A stretch of DNA of 64,000 nt from Cytophagales bacterium (lineage in GTDB: Bacteria; Bacteroidota; Bacteroidia; Cytophagales; Spirosomataceae), in NCBI GenBank assembly GCA_013298025.1, contig JAAFJE010000010.1, positions 62,001 through 126,000 of the forward strand, in the 5' to 3' direction. The notes beneath the pieces were generated by a model. That model worked only from the letters and a program-made list of their open reading frames with translations. It made no database searches and was not told where the DNA came from. Positions 55,343 through 63,605 of the stretch are shown here, in pieces. Position 1 is the stretch's first letter; each line of letters starts with the position of its first letter. The position numbers and the translations under genes were made by a program.

Positions 55343-56875
55343 ATGAAAGCCCCTAAAAATATGAATGCTATAAGCCTACTGCGGTGCGTCGTATGGCTAG
55401 TTTTGTTTGGCGGTGTCAATGCTACTCTATTGGCACAAACTAAGCCTCGCACCATCGTCACGACCGACGGCGAACTCGACGACGTAGATTCCTTTATTCG
55501 GATGTTGCTGTACACCAACGAATACAAAGTAGAAGGACTCATCATCAGTAGTTCGCAATGGCATTACAAAGGCGATGGCAAAGGCACAAAGTTTATTTCT
55601 GAAATGGAAATGACCAAAAAACTCTATGGCGAACGTACCGAACTACGCTGGCCCGGCGAACAATGGATTTACGATTTGGTCGATGCCTATGCCAAAGTTT
55701 ATCCCAAGCTCAAGCAACACGCCTCTTTTCCTACGCCTACCTATTTGAAAAGTCGTATTCGTATTGGCAATATTGATTTTGAAGGAGCAATGGAAAAAGA
55801 TACCGAAGGCTCTAATTTTATCAAAGCCAAACTCCTCGACAACGACCTTAGCCCTTTGTATTTGCAAGTATGGGGCGGCACCAATACCATTGCTCGTGCC
55901 TTAAAGTCTATCGAAACAACCTACAAAAATACCCCACAATGGGCAAAGATTTACGAAAAGGTTTGTCGAAAGGCCATCCTTTATGCCATTCTCGACCAAG
56001 ATGCCACTTATCGCAAATACATTGCGGTAGCTTGGCCCGACATCAAAATTTACTATAATACCAAGCAATTTGGGTGCTTTGCTTATTTTTGGCAAAAAAC
56101 TGTTCCAACGGCATATCATCCTTACCTCGAAGGTAAATTCATGGGCAACAACATTATACTGAATCATGGGCCATTGTTGGCATATTATTACAGCTACGGC
56201 GACGGCAACCCACCCAAAGGCGAATTAGAAGATATTTACAGCGACCCTGCTGTTATCAAAAACAATATGTGGGGAAGTTTTAGCAAATATGATTTTATTT
56301 CAGAGGGTGATTCTCCTGCATTTTTACATTTAATAGACCTTGGACTCGACAACCTGCAAAATCCGAATTATGGCGGTTGGGGCGGTCGTTTGGTGCAATC
56401 AACCACACAGCCCAACCGCTGGGAAGATGGCGAAGCCGCAGCCGACCTAAATCCTTTTACCAAAAAAATGGATTTGGCATATCCACAAGCACGCTGGATT
56501 CCTGCTATTCAAAACGATTTTGCGGCCCGTGCCGACTGGTGTATCAAAAATTTCAAGGATGCCAATCATGCCCCAACCGTAAAGTTGGCAATGGCTAAAA
56601 CGGTGAAAGCCAAACCCAATGAAATAGTTCAATTGCTCGGCTCGGCAAGTGACATAGACGGCCATGCGTTGCAGTACCGTTGGTGGCAATATCAAGAAGT
56701 AGGTACTTATAAAGGTACAGTAAGCATCTCGAAAGCAGATAGCAAAACAGCCCGTGTGCAAATGCCTGCCGACATCAAACCCGGCGAAAGCATTCATTTG
56801 ATTTTTGAGGTAAACGATACAGGTACACCACAGCTTACCCGTTACAGAAGAGTGATTATTACTTATCAGCCATAA
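55343..56875 (+). CDS. DUF1593 secreted nucleoside-hydrolase-like protein
   Basis: A 510-residue exported protein of the DUF1593 family, which has a nucleoside-hydrolase-like N-terminal fold and a beta-sandwich C-terminus. Signal sequence ends near ATLLAQ. The N-terminal strand IVTTDGELDDVDSFIRML contains the Asp cluster of nucleoside hydrolases. A conserved WGGTNTIARAL and WPDIKIYYN follow. The C-terminal domain (about 420-510) begins with NHAPTVKLAMAKTVKAK and ends with YRRVIITY. The substrate is probably a glycoside or nucleoside released in the periplasm or outside. It is 51 bases ahead of another nucleoside hydrolase. Confidence 0.87.
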   Translation: MKAPKNMNAISLLRCVVWLVLFGGVNATLLAQTKPRTIVTTDGELDDVDSFIRMLLYTNEYKVEGLIISSSQWHYKGDGKGTKFISEMEMTKKLYGERTELRWPGEQWIYDLVDAYAKVYPKLKQHASFPTPTYLKSRIRIGNIDFEGAMEKDTEGSNFIKAKLLDNDLSPLYLQVWGGTNTIARALKSIETTYKNTPQWAKIYEKVCRKAILYAILDQDATYRKYIAVAWPDIKIYYNTKQFGCFAYFWQKTVPTAYHPYLEGKFMGNNIILNHGPLLAYYYSYGDGNPPKGELEDIYSDPAVIKNNMWGSFSKYDFISEGDSPAFLHLIDLGLDNLQNPNYGGWGGRLVQSTTQPNRWEDGEAAADLNPFTKKMDLAYPQARWIPAIQNDFAARADWCIKNFKDANHAPTVKLAMAKTVKAKPNEIVQLLGSASDIDGHALQYRWWQYQEVGTYKGTVSISKADSKTARVQMPADIKPGESIHLIFEVNDTGTPQLTRYRRVIITYQP

Positions 56876-56926
56876 GCACCCTCGCTGTATTTCATATCAA
56901 ATTGACCGTATTTTGATTCAAAAACA

Positions 56927-57943
56927 ATGAAAAAATTCACTTACCTCGTGGGCTTATGCTTTGCCTTTATAGGAACATTAGCCGCACAAACACCCCAATC
57001 CAGTATCAATTTTACCCCAAGAGCGAGGGTTATTATCGACAATGATTTTAGTGGCGACCCCGACGGTCTTTATCAATTAGCCCATCATCTATTGTCGCCA
57101 TCGGTAGAGATTCGGGCAATTATTGGCTCACATTTGCGGGTAAATGATGGTTTCGACAACTCGAAAGTACAAGCCGAAAACGCCGCAGCCAAAGCCAAAG
57201 CATTGGTCAATATCATTACCCCCAACGCTACCTTCCCTGTTTTTGCAGGTTCTAATACAGCTTTGGTCAATGATACTACGCCCATCAAAAACGCTGCCAC
57301 GGCATTTATTATTCAAGAAGCTTTACGCACCGATACCAAAACGCCCTTGTACGTGGTATGCGGAGCAGGGCTGACAGAAATAGCCTCGGCTCTATTGACA
57401 GCCCCACAAATTGCCGAAAAACTTACCCTAATATGGATTGGCGGCCCAGAATACCCCGATTTGGCCGTTCCGCCACCAAATTATTCGACGGTAGAATACA
57501 ACCTTAATATAGACATTGCGGCGGCAAGAGTCGTATTTAATCGTTCGCAAGTGCCTATTTGGCAAGTGCCACGCAATGCTTATCGCCAATGTTTGATGCC
57601 ATTTTCACAGCTTTTGCTTCAAGTAAAAAACAAAGGCAAAGCAGGAGATTTTTTGTTTGCTCAATTGGAAGGACTACTCGGCAAATTCCAAAAATATGGC
57701 TTGAAACCTGCCGAAACCTATGTGCTAGGCGATAGCCCCTTGGTGCTACTGACAGCCCTCCAAGCCCAGTTTGAATCAGACCCTTCTTCGAGCGATTATG
57801 TGTTAAAACAAAGTCCGTTGATTAACCAACATGGTATGTATGAGCATAACCATCGTGGGCGACTCATCAGGGTTTATACCCGACTCGACACCTACTTGAT
57901 GTTTAGCGACCTGCTGGCTAAATTGGAATTGGCGAGTCGTTAG
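56927..57943 (+). CDS. Secreted inosine-uridine-type nucleoside hydrolase
   Basis: A 338-residue exported nucleoside N-ribohydrolase-like enzyme. Signal peptide MKKFTYLVGLCFAFIGTLAAQ. The Ca2+-binding N-terminal motif, normally DTDPGxDD, reads IIDNDFSGDPDGLYQLAH: aspartates kept, positions altered. Other family patches are SALLTAPQIAEKLTLIWIGGPE, EYNLNIDIAAARVVF and the C-terminal GDSPLVLLTAL in place of the catalytic His region. The variant motif suggests a divergent subfamily; ribosyl substrate not certain. Transcribed with the DUF1593 gene. Confidence 0.82.
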   Translation: MKKFTYLVGLCFAFIGTLAAQTPQSSINFTPRARVIIDNDFSGDPDGLYQLAHHLLSPSVEIRAIIGSHLRVNDGFDNSKVQAENAAAKAKALVNIITPNATFPVFAGSNTALVNDTTPIKNAATAFIIQEALRTDTKTPLYVVCGAGLTEIASALLTAPQIAEKLTLIWIGGPEYPDLAVPPPNYSTVEYNLNIDIAAARVVFNRSQVPIWQVPRNAYRQCLMPFSQLLLQVKNKGKAGDFLFAQLEGLLGKFQKYGLKPAETYVLGDSPLVLLTALQAQFESDPSSSDYVLKQSPLINQHGMYEHNHRGRLIRVYTRLDTYLMFSDLLAKLELASR

Positions 57944-57955
57944 GTATTTACAGCT

Positions 57956-57995
57956 AAAAAAGTCCCTGTAACCCCACCACTATAGGGACTTTTTT
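57956..57995 (+). terminator. Terminator after the nucleoside hydrolase genes
   Basis: AAAAAAGTCCCT (57956-57967) and AGGGACTTTTTT (57984-57995) with a 16-base loop; a T-run follows on both strands. Confidence 0.88.
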
Positions 57996-58066
57996 AACAG
58001 AAATCAATGAAAATTATGTAAACTGATAAAAGTTTACTAATTTAGAAAAACATCTCATTGCACATT

Positions 58067-58555
58067 ATGAAACAGTTTTTCTGCCTAGCTTACTTTATCC
58101 TATTACTCGGTTGTACACAAAATACCAAGCAAAACGGGGATACAAAAGATACAGGAGCGGCTTCGACCATAGCCAAAGTAGCACTACCCACCGATACCTT
58201 TACCGTCAAAGGCAAGGCTGTCGTGTTTTTTTCTATCGCAAGTCAAGAATACACGTCACTGGCCAACGATACAACTTCGAGCATAGACGAAGTCCTCAGC
58301 GACTTTGAATATTATGCCTCAGAAGTAAGCGACACGCTTCAAACACAAGGCTATCAGACTTACTTTACTTCTAGCAGATACATCTGTATCACCCTCGACA
58401 ATCAACGCCAACAAGTATTTGATAGACTTACGGCTACGCCCAAAAGCATCACGGGTTTTGTGATAAGCGATGGAAGAAAAAAGCCATCGGTAAGCTATGG
58501 CGTAGGAACGGATGTTGAAATTTTAGCTTTTTGCCATGACTTTCAACGAAAATAA
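58067..58555 (+). CDS. Hypothetical lipoprotein
   Basis: A 162-residue lipoprotein; the ATG at 58067 begins the signal MKQFFCLAYFILLLGC (lipid Cys16); a TTG 9 bases upstream is less likely. After a Thr/Ala-rich linker the mature part forms an alpha/beta pattern: VVFFSIASQEYTSLA, acidic helix SSIDEVLSDFEYYASEVS, TYFTSSRYICITLDNQ and GYVISDGRKKPS-like (here GFVISDGRKKPS). I do not recognise a named family. It is convergent with the alcohol dehydrogenase gene. Confidence 0.65.
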   Translation: MKQFFCLAYFILLLGCTQNTKQNGDTKDTGAASTIAKVALPTDTFTVKGKAVVFFSIASQEYTSLANDTTSSIDEVLSDFEYYASEVSDTLQTQGYQTYFTSSRYICITLDNQRQQVFDRLTATPKSITGFVISDGRKKPSVSYGVGTDVEILAFCHDFQRK

Positions 58556-58570
58556 AAGTTTCCTCTAGTT

Positions 58571-59584
58571 TCATACAAGCACCACAATCTTACTTTCTTC
58601 GCCTTGGGCGGCTGTTTGTAAGGCTTCTTGGAGTTGGTCTAAAGAGGTATAAGAAGAAATAACCACGCTAGGGTCGATGATACCCGACGCTATCAGGCGA
58701 ATGGTACGCTTGAAATCGTCGGGATGGTCATAAATAATCGAAGGTACAAGGGTAATACCTTCTCTGGCTATTTTCAAAGGACAAAAGGTAGCGTCTTTTT
58801 CCGATAAACCCACCAATACAATGATTGCTCCTCTGGGTGTAGCGGCCGTTACCAAAGATGCCGTAAAAGCCGAACCTGCACATTCAAAAACAGCACTTAC
58901 TTCGTTTGCCAACCATATCGGAGCAAGTTGCGTAACCTGCTCTTGAAGACTGCCCGAAGCATCGAGGGCAATTGCTCCCATCGCTACCGCCTTGGCTTTT
59001 TTGGCTGTATTGGGTTCAGATACAAATACTTGGTATCCTAACCTTGTCGCCAAATGCGTCAATAACAAGCCAATCGCTCCCAATCCAACAATGGCAATTG
59101 CTTCGCCTGGCTGGGCTTTGGCAGCAAATAAAGCATGATAAGCCACTGCCATAGGCTCTATTACAACGGCTTGGGCATCGCTTAGACTATCGGGAACAAC
59201 CCACGCAAAGGAAGCGGGTACACACACGTATTCGGCAAAACAACCGTGTTCGGTTACGCCCAAAACTCTTTTATTTAAACATATATTGCCTTGTCCTCGT
59301 TGGCAATAACGGCATTTTCCACAGGGAAAATTGGGTTCAACTACAACCCTTTTGCCTAGCAAATCGGGAGAAACGCCTGTGCCTACTTGGTCGATGATGC
59401 CCAACCCTTCGTGGCCGATGATGGTCGGCTGGGCGAGTGTTCGATGCCCTAAAAACAAGTGAACATCGGAGCCACAAATGCCGATTTGTTGTAATTTGAT
59501 TCGCACTTCGCCTGCTTGTGGCACAGGCGTTGCTACAGTTTGCAACTGGATGTTTTGGGCTTTTACTAAAAATGCTGCACGCAT
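58571..59584 (-). CDS. Zinc-containing alcohol/polyol dehydrogenase
   Basis: A 337-residue medium-chain dehydrogenase. The catalytic-zinc Cys37 (GICGSDVHLF), His58-Glu59 (GHEGLG) and the structural-zinc cysteines (FPCGKCRYCQRGQGNIC) are intact. The NAD(P) motif is AIVGLGAIGLLLTHLA. The closest groups are L-threonine and sorbitol dehydrogenase-like enzymes; no single substrate can be named. A natural ATG start gives MRAAFLVKAQ. It lies 213 bases from the divergent MFS gene, which may handle the same compound. Confidence 0.9.
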   Translation of the reverse strand: MRAAFLVKAQNIQLQTVATPVPQAGEVRIKLQQIGICGSDVHLFLGHRTLAQPTIIGHEGLGIIDQVGTGVSPDLLGKRVVVEPNFPCGKCRYCQRGQGNICLNKRVLGVTEHGCFAEYVCVPASFAWVVPDSLSDAQAVVIEPMAVAYHALFAAKAQPGEAIAIVGLGAIGLLLTHLATRLGYQVFVSEPNTAKKAKAVAMGAIALDASGSLQEQVTQLAPIWLANEVSAVFECAGSAFTASLVTAATPRGAIIVLVGLSEKDATFCPLKIAREGITLVPSIIYDHPDDFKRTIRLIASGIIDPSVVISSYTSLDQLQEALQTAAQGEESKIVVLV

Positions 59585-59797
59585 AAATAATTCAGATAAA
59601 ATGCTGGATAGAAGATGCGAAGCTACAGATGAAAAATTGATTTTTTCATGAAAATATTGACTTATGTTGTAATTTAGGAGCTTGTTTAGCTCTTAAAATC
59701 TTGTACCGAAAAGCATAAGCATTTGAAAATAAAAACTTTAACCCATATACCGACCAATCACTAATTCATTCAATCATTCATTTTCTCCATTGTTTAC

Positions 59798-61096
59798 ATG
59801 ATACCATCTCAACAAAACATTGACCAAAGTCCGATGAGTAGCTTTCAAGTCATCATCGTCGCTTTGTGTTTTATTCTCAACATGAACGACGGCATCGACG
59901 TGCTAGTGGTTTCTTTTTCGAGTACAGAAATCAGCCAAGAATGGCATTTGAGCAAGACTGCGATGGGCTATATTTTCAGTGCGGGCTTGGCAGGTATGAC
60001 CTTGGGTGCGTTCTTTTTAGCTCCTTATGCCGATGTCATTGGGCGTAAAAAAGTATTTATCATGGCCCTTAGTTTTATCTCAGGTGGTATGTTGCTGGTA
60101 AGTGTGTGTAGGCATTACGAACAACTGTTGTTGTTGCGACTTCTCACGGGCATTGGCATCGGGGGAATTTTACCTACGATGGCAGCCACCGCCGCAGAAT
60201 TTTCTAACGAAAAATACCGAGATTTTAATGTAGGATTGGTGCAAGCAGGCTGGCCTGCGGGGGCTATTCTTACGGGTTTTTTCTGCAATTATGCCATACC
60301 GCTTTGGGGATGGCGTTATGCCTTTTTGATTGCAGGCATCGTGTCGGCGTTGATGTTGGTAGCCGTAAGCATATTTATGAGCGATTCTTTGGCATTTTTG
60401 GTACAAAAACAACCCAAAAACGCCTTGCAACGCATCAACCTTGTTTTGCGTAAAATGCAGCAATTGCCCTTGACCGCATTACCTCCCCAAAGCGAAAAAA
60501 AACCACAAGCTCCTTTCAAAGCTTTGTTTCAGCCACCTTATACTACCGCTACTTTTCGTTTGTGGATAGCGGTATTTTTTGGGTTTCTGACGCTTTATAC
60601 ACTCATGAGTTGGGTGCCAACCATCGCCAAAGAGGCAGGTTTGCCTTTTGCTATGGCAACTTACGTGGGCATTGCCCTGAATGTGGGGGCAACTCTCGGC
60701 ACAACCAGTATGGGACTGCTGGCAGGCAAACTCGGACTTCGGCAAACCGTGTTGGGCTTTATGCTTTGTGCCTTTGTGGTAATGTTGGTGTATGGCAACG
60801 TGACGCTTTCTACCCATTTTATTTTTGTGCTGATATTTCTGATAGGCATTTTTGTACAGGGCGGTTTCAACGGAATGTACCCAACCATTGCAAGGGTGTA
60901 TCCTCCGCAGATCAGGGCTACGGGCCTGGGTTTTGCCATAGGCATTGGTCGTTTTGGGGCTATTTTGGGACCAACCTTGTTTGGCAGTTTATCGGATGCA
61001 GGCCTGCCGATTGCGGTGTTGTTTAGCGTGTTTTCTGTACCGCTCCTTATTACAGGCTTTAGTGTATGGGGTTTGAAAGGTACAACAGATTTGTAG
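59798..61096 (+). CDS. MFS transporter, AAHS-like
   Basis: A 432-residue, 12-helix MFS carrier resembling the aromatic-acid:H+ symporter (AAHS) and related families. The helix 1 NMNDGIDVLVVSF acid, the helix 2-3 loop ADVIGRKKVF (MFS signature), LLRLLTGIGIGGILPTMAATAAE and the second-half RQTVLGFML loop are visible. It is divergent from the zinc dehydrogenase, hinting at a shared catabolic role (inference). A start ATG 36 bases further in (MSSFQVIIVAL) is possible. Confidence 0.87.
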   Translation: MIPSQQNIDQSPMSSFQVIIVALCFILNMNDGIDVLVVSFSSTEISQEWHLSKTAMGYIFSAGLAGMTLGAFFLAPYADVIGRKKVFIMALSFISGGMLLVSVCRHYEQLLLLRLLTGIGIGGILPTMAATAAEFSNEKYRDFNVGLVQAGWPAGAILTGFFCNYAIPLWGWRYAFLIAGIVSALMLVAVSIFMSDSLAFLVQKQPKNALQRINLVLRKMQQLPLTALPPQSEKKPQAPFKALFQPPYTTATFRLWIAVFFGFLTLYTLMSWVPTIAKEAGLPFAMATYVGIALNVGATLGTTSMGLLAGKLGLRQTVLGFMLCAFVVMLVYGNVTLSTHFIFVLIFLIGIFVQGGFNGMYPTIARVYPPQIRATGLGFAIGIGRFGAILGPTLFGSLSDAGLPIAVLFSVFSVPLLITGFSVWGLKGTTDL

Positions 61097-61187
61097 CTGT
61101 GGCTATTATCGGTCAATCATGCTACAAAGATGTTGCTCCTACGGAGCAAAAAGCGAAACGTCATGCGAGGAAACCTTCCTAAGTACA

Positions 61188-61222
61188 ACTCATGGCATGA
61201 ATGAAAAATTCATGCCATGAGT
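61188..61222 (+). repeat. Perfect 15-base hairpin with GAAAA loop
   Basis: ACTCATGGCATGAAT (61188-61202) and its complement (61208-61222) enclose GAAAA. It lies 92 bases past the MFS stop with no T-run, followed 27 bases later by a weaker hairpin (CTTCATAAAAA/TTTTTATGGAAG, 61251-61295). It may mark a transcript end or be an intergenic repeat. Confidence 0.6.
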
Positions 61223-61343
61223 GAGTCTTGCTTGATGAAGCCCCAGCCTTCATAAAAACCATAAGAATCGGTCTGAGCCTGATTTTTATGGAAGCTTCTA
61301 AGTTGTTAAGCTTGGAAGTGAGGTAGGTGATTAGCCCTCTTAC

Positions 61344-62151
61344 CTAATACGAAATATAACACTTAGGTAATACCTTTTTTAGCTTTTCTAGTTCTTCTTT
61401 GCTGATTTTATTTAATGAAATATAAAGTGTTTGTAAAGCGGTAAGCTTTTCTAAGCCTTCGAGTTGGCTTATTTTATTATTACTTAGCAGTAATACTTTC
61501 AATTGTGTTTGTTCAAATATAGCCTTTGGGATTTCGCTTAAATTCTTGTGGCGTAAATCCAAAGCAGTTATTGTAATGTTCAACTGATTGAGGCTGGTGG
61601 CTAAGGTGTATTCTGTTCCTGTAATATCTACCAAATACGCCACTCCATCTCTTCTAACTTTTGCCCAACCATCATCATCAAATGCTGATGCTTCATCATA
61701 TTTAAAGTCTATTTTGGTTTGTAAATCTTTATCAATAAAACCATATTTTTCTAATTTTTTATCATAAGCTAAACCAAGTTTATCTTTATAAAAATAAATT
61801 TTATCTAAGGTGGCTTGGGCTTTTTTTCTTGCAATTTCGGCTTGGATTAGTGCATTTTCAGTGGCTTTTGGGCTTTTTTAGCTAGTGTTACATTTTTTCT
61901 GCTTGGTTTTTTAAGTCATTAATGGCATCAAAGGCTTTCAAAATCTCGTTTCGAGCCTCAGCCGCTTTTGCGGGGCAATGTACCATCGCATTGGTAAAGG
62001 CTTCAATGGCTTTTTTTATATCTGCCTTATCCCCTTTTTTTAGTTCTTCTTCGCCTTTGTCAATATAGGTTTTAAATAAAGGGCAGTCACTCTGTGCCTG
62101 TAAGCACAAAGGCAACAGTAGAAAAGATAGGTAAAAAAATACTTTTTTCAT
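61344..62151 (-). pseudogene. Frameshifted duplicate of the WG/LRR secreted protein
   Basis: Two frames on the minus strand together give a degraded copy of the adjacent intact gene (62340-63599). The first part (62151 to about 61893) has the same signal peptide (MKKVFFYLSFLLLPLCLQAQ) and helical domain. A run of 6 A instead of 7 (61893-61898) puts it out of frame; a second run of 4 A instead of 5 (61866-61869) shifts it again, and the remaining frame continues as the WG-like region and just two leucine-rich repeats to the stop at 61344. Repairing both runs restores about 269 residues versus 419 in the intact copy. A genuine pseudogene or a sequencing error in homopolymers. Confidence 0.75.
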
Positions 62152-62153
62152 GG

Positions 62154-62225
62154 TTTATTAATGTGGATATTTGTGTTGATATAGGTTTTGTTGTATTCGT
62201 AAACTCTTTTTTTATTCGTTTCATG
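62154..62225 (-). pseudogene. Duplicated tail of the upstream gene
   Basis: The 24 codons just before the frameshifted LRR copy read HETNKKRVYEYNKTYINTNI and then HINK. They align with the end of the gene at 63606 (NETNKIYTLQ..VYQNKLDSLNIHN). This shows the duplication unit included the 3' end of that upstream gene. Confidence 0.5.
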
Positions 62226-62339
62226 AGTAATCATTATATCTATCGCCTCCCCAAAGAAGATGCCAAATCTATGTTTGTTTGGGGGTTTCTTGTTGAATGT
62301 ATTTTATCAAGCTAAATAAAGTCTTACACATTTGCCCTT

Positions 62340-63599
62340 TCAATAAGAAACTCTACGAATCTCACACTTGGGCAATCTTTTTTTTAGTTTTTCTTCGTCC
62401 TCTTGGCTGATTTGAACATTTGAAATATCAAGTATTTGTAAAGCTGTAAGTTTAGTAAGGTTGTCTAAGCCTTCTAGTTTGTTGAGATTACCCCAGATAA
62501 TAAGCTTTTGCAAAGCGGTAAGGTTGTCTAAGCCTTCTATTTTACTGAGTTGATTTCCTGAAATAGAAAGCTCATATAAAACTTTTAGATGCTCTAACCC
62601 TTCTAGTTTACTAATTTGATTCCACGAAATATCAAAATTTTGTAAAGCCGTTAGATTACCTAAACCTTCGAGTTTGCTGAGTTGATTCCACGAAATATCA
62701 AAATTTTGTAAAGCTTTTAGATGCTCTAAGCCTTCGAGTTTGCTGATTTGATTTCCTGAAATCTCAAGTGTTTTTAAAGCGGTAAGCTTGTCTAATCCTT
62801 CGAGTTTGCTGATGTTATTTCTTGAAATATTGAGTGTTTGTAAAGAGGCAAGTTTGTCTAAACCTTCGAGTTTGCTGATTTGATTTCCTGAAACCTCAAG
62901 TGTTTTTAAAGCTTTTAGATGCTCTAAGCCTTCGAGTTTTTTGAGGTGATTATTACTTAATAGTAAAATTTTTAATTGTGTTTGTTCAAATATATCCTTC
63001 GGAATCTCACTTAAATTTTTACCTCGTAAATCCAAGGCAGTTATTGTAGTGTTCAACTGATTAAGGTCGGTGGCTAAGGTATATTCTGTACCTGTGGTAT
63101 CTATCAAATACGCCACACTATCTCTTTTAACCTTTGCCCAGCCATCATCATCAAAAGAAAAGGCTTCGGTATATTTAAAGTCTATTTTGGTTTGTAAGTT
63201 TTTATCAATAAAACCATATATACCATTTGCATAAGCTAAACCAAATTTGCCATCGTAAAAATAGATTTTATCTAAGGTGGCTTGGGCTTTTGCTAATGCA
63301 TCTTCAGTGGCTTTTTGGGCTTTTTTAGCTAAACTTGCATTTTTTTCGGCTTGGGTTTTTAAGGCGTTAATTGCATCAAAGGCTTTCACAATTTTATTAC
63401 GTGCCTCAGCCGCTTTTGCGGGACAATGTACCATTGCATTGGTAAAGGCTTCAATGGCTTTTTTTATATCTGCCTTATTCCCTTTTTTTAGTTCTGCTTC
63501 GCCTTTGTCAATATAGGTTTTAAACAAAGGGCAATCTCCCTGTGCCTGTAAGCCCAAAGGCAACAGCAGAAAGTATAGGTAAAATAATGCTTTTTTCAT
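62340..63599 (-). CDS. Secreted WG-repeat / leucine-rich repeat protein
   Basis: A 419-residue exported protein. Signal peptide MKKALFYLYFLLLPLGLQAQ, a helical N-terminal domain with TPR-like spacing (about 22-110; CPLFKTYIDKGEAELKKGN), a WG-like beta segment (about 118-170; LAYANGIYGFIDKNLQTKI), then nine 22-residue SDS22-type leucine-rich repeats of the form LxxLxISxNQISKLEGLxxL (about 205-410). Such domains bind proteins or peptides. It follows the partial gene at 63606 by 6 bases on the same strand and has a decayed paralogue directly downstream. Confidence 0.83.
   Translation of the reverse strand: MKKALFYLYFLLLPLGLQAQGDCPLFKTYIDKGEAELKKGNKADIKKAIEAFTNAMVHCPAKAAEARNKIVKAFDAINALKTQAEKNASLAKKAQKATEDALAKAQATLDKIYFYDGKFGLAYANGIYGFIDKNLQTKIDFKYTEAFSFDDDGWAKVKRDSVAYLIDTTGTEYTLATDLNQLNTTITALDLRGKNLSEIPKDIFEQTQLKILLLSNNHLKKLEGLEHLKALKTLEVSGNQISKLEGLDKLASLQTLNISRNNISKLEGLDKLTALKTLEISGNQISKLEGLEHLKALQNFDISWNQLSKLEGLGNLTALQNFDISWNQISKLEGLEHLKVLYELSISGNQLSKIEGLDNLTALQKLIIWGNLNKLEGLDNLTKLTALQILDISNVQISQEDEEKLKKRLPKCEIRRVSY
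62390..62981 (-). repeat. Tandem 66-base repeats encoding leucine-rich repeats
   Basis: About nine near-identical 66-base units, each encoding one 22-residue leucine-rich repeat; units differ by only a few bases (for example the two WNQ units at 62630-62710). The decayed paralogue keeps only about two units, so the copy number has changed since duplication, as expected for slippage or recombination. Confidence 0.8.
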
Positions 63600-63605
63600 A
63601 TCTTT

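Noticed and set aside
62390-62981. Regular repeats in the window, checked as a CRISPR array
   Set aside because: The 66-base units are contiguous, encode leucine-rich repeats in frame and have no unique spacers.
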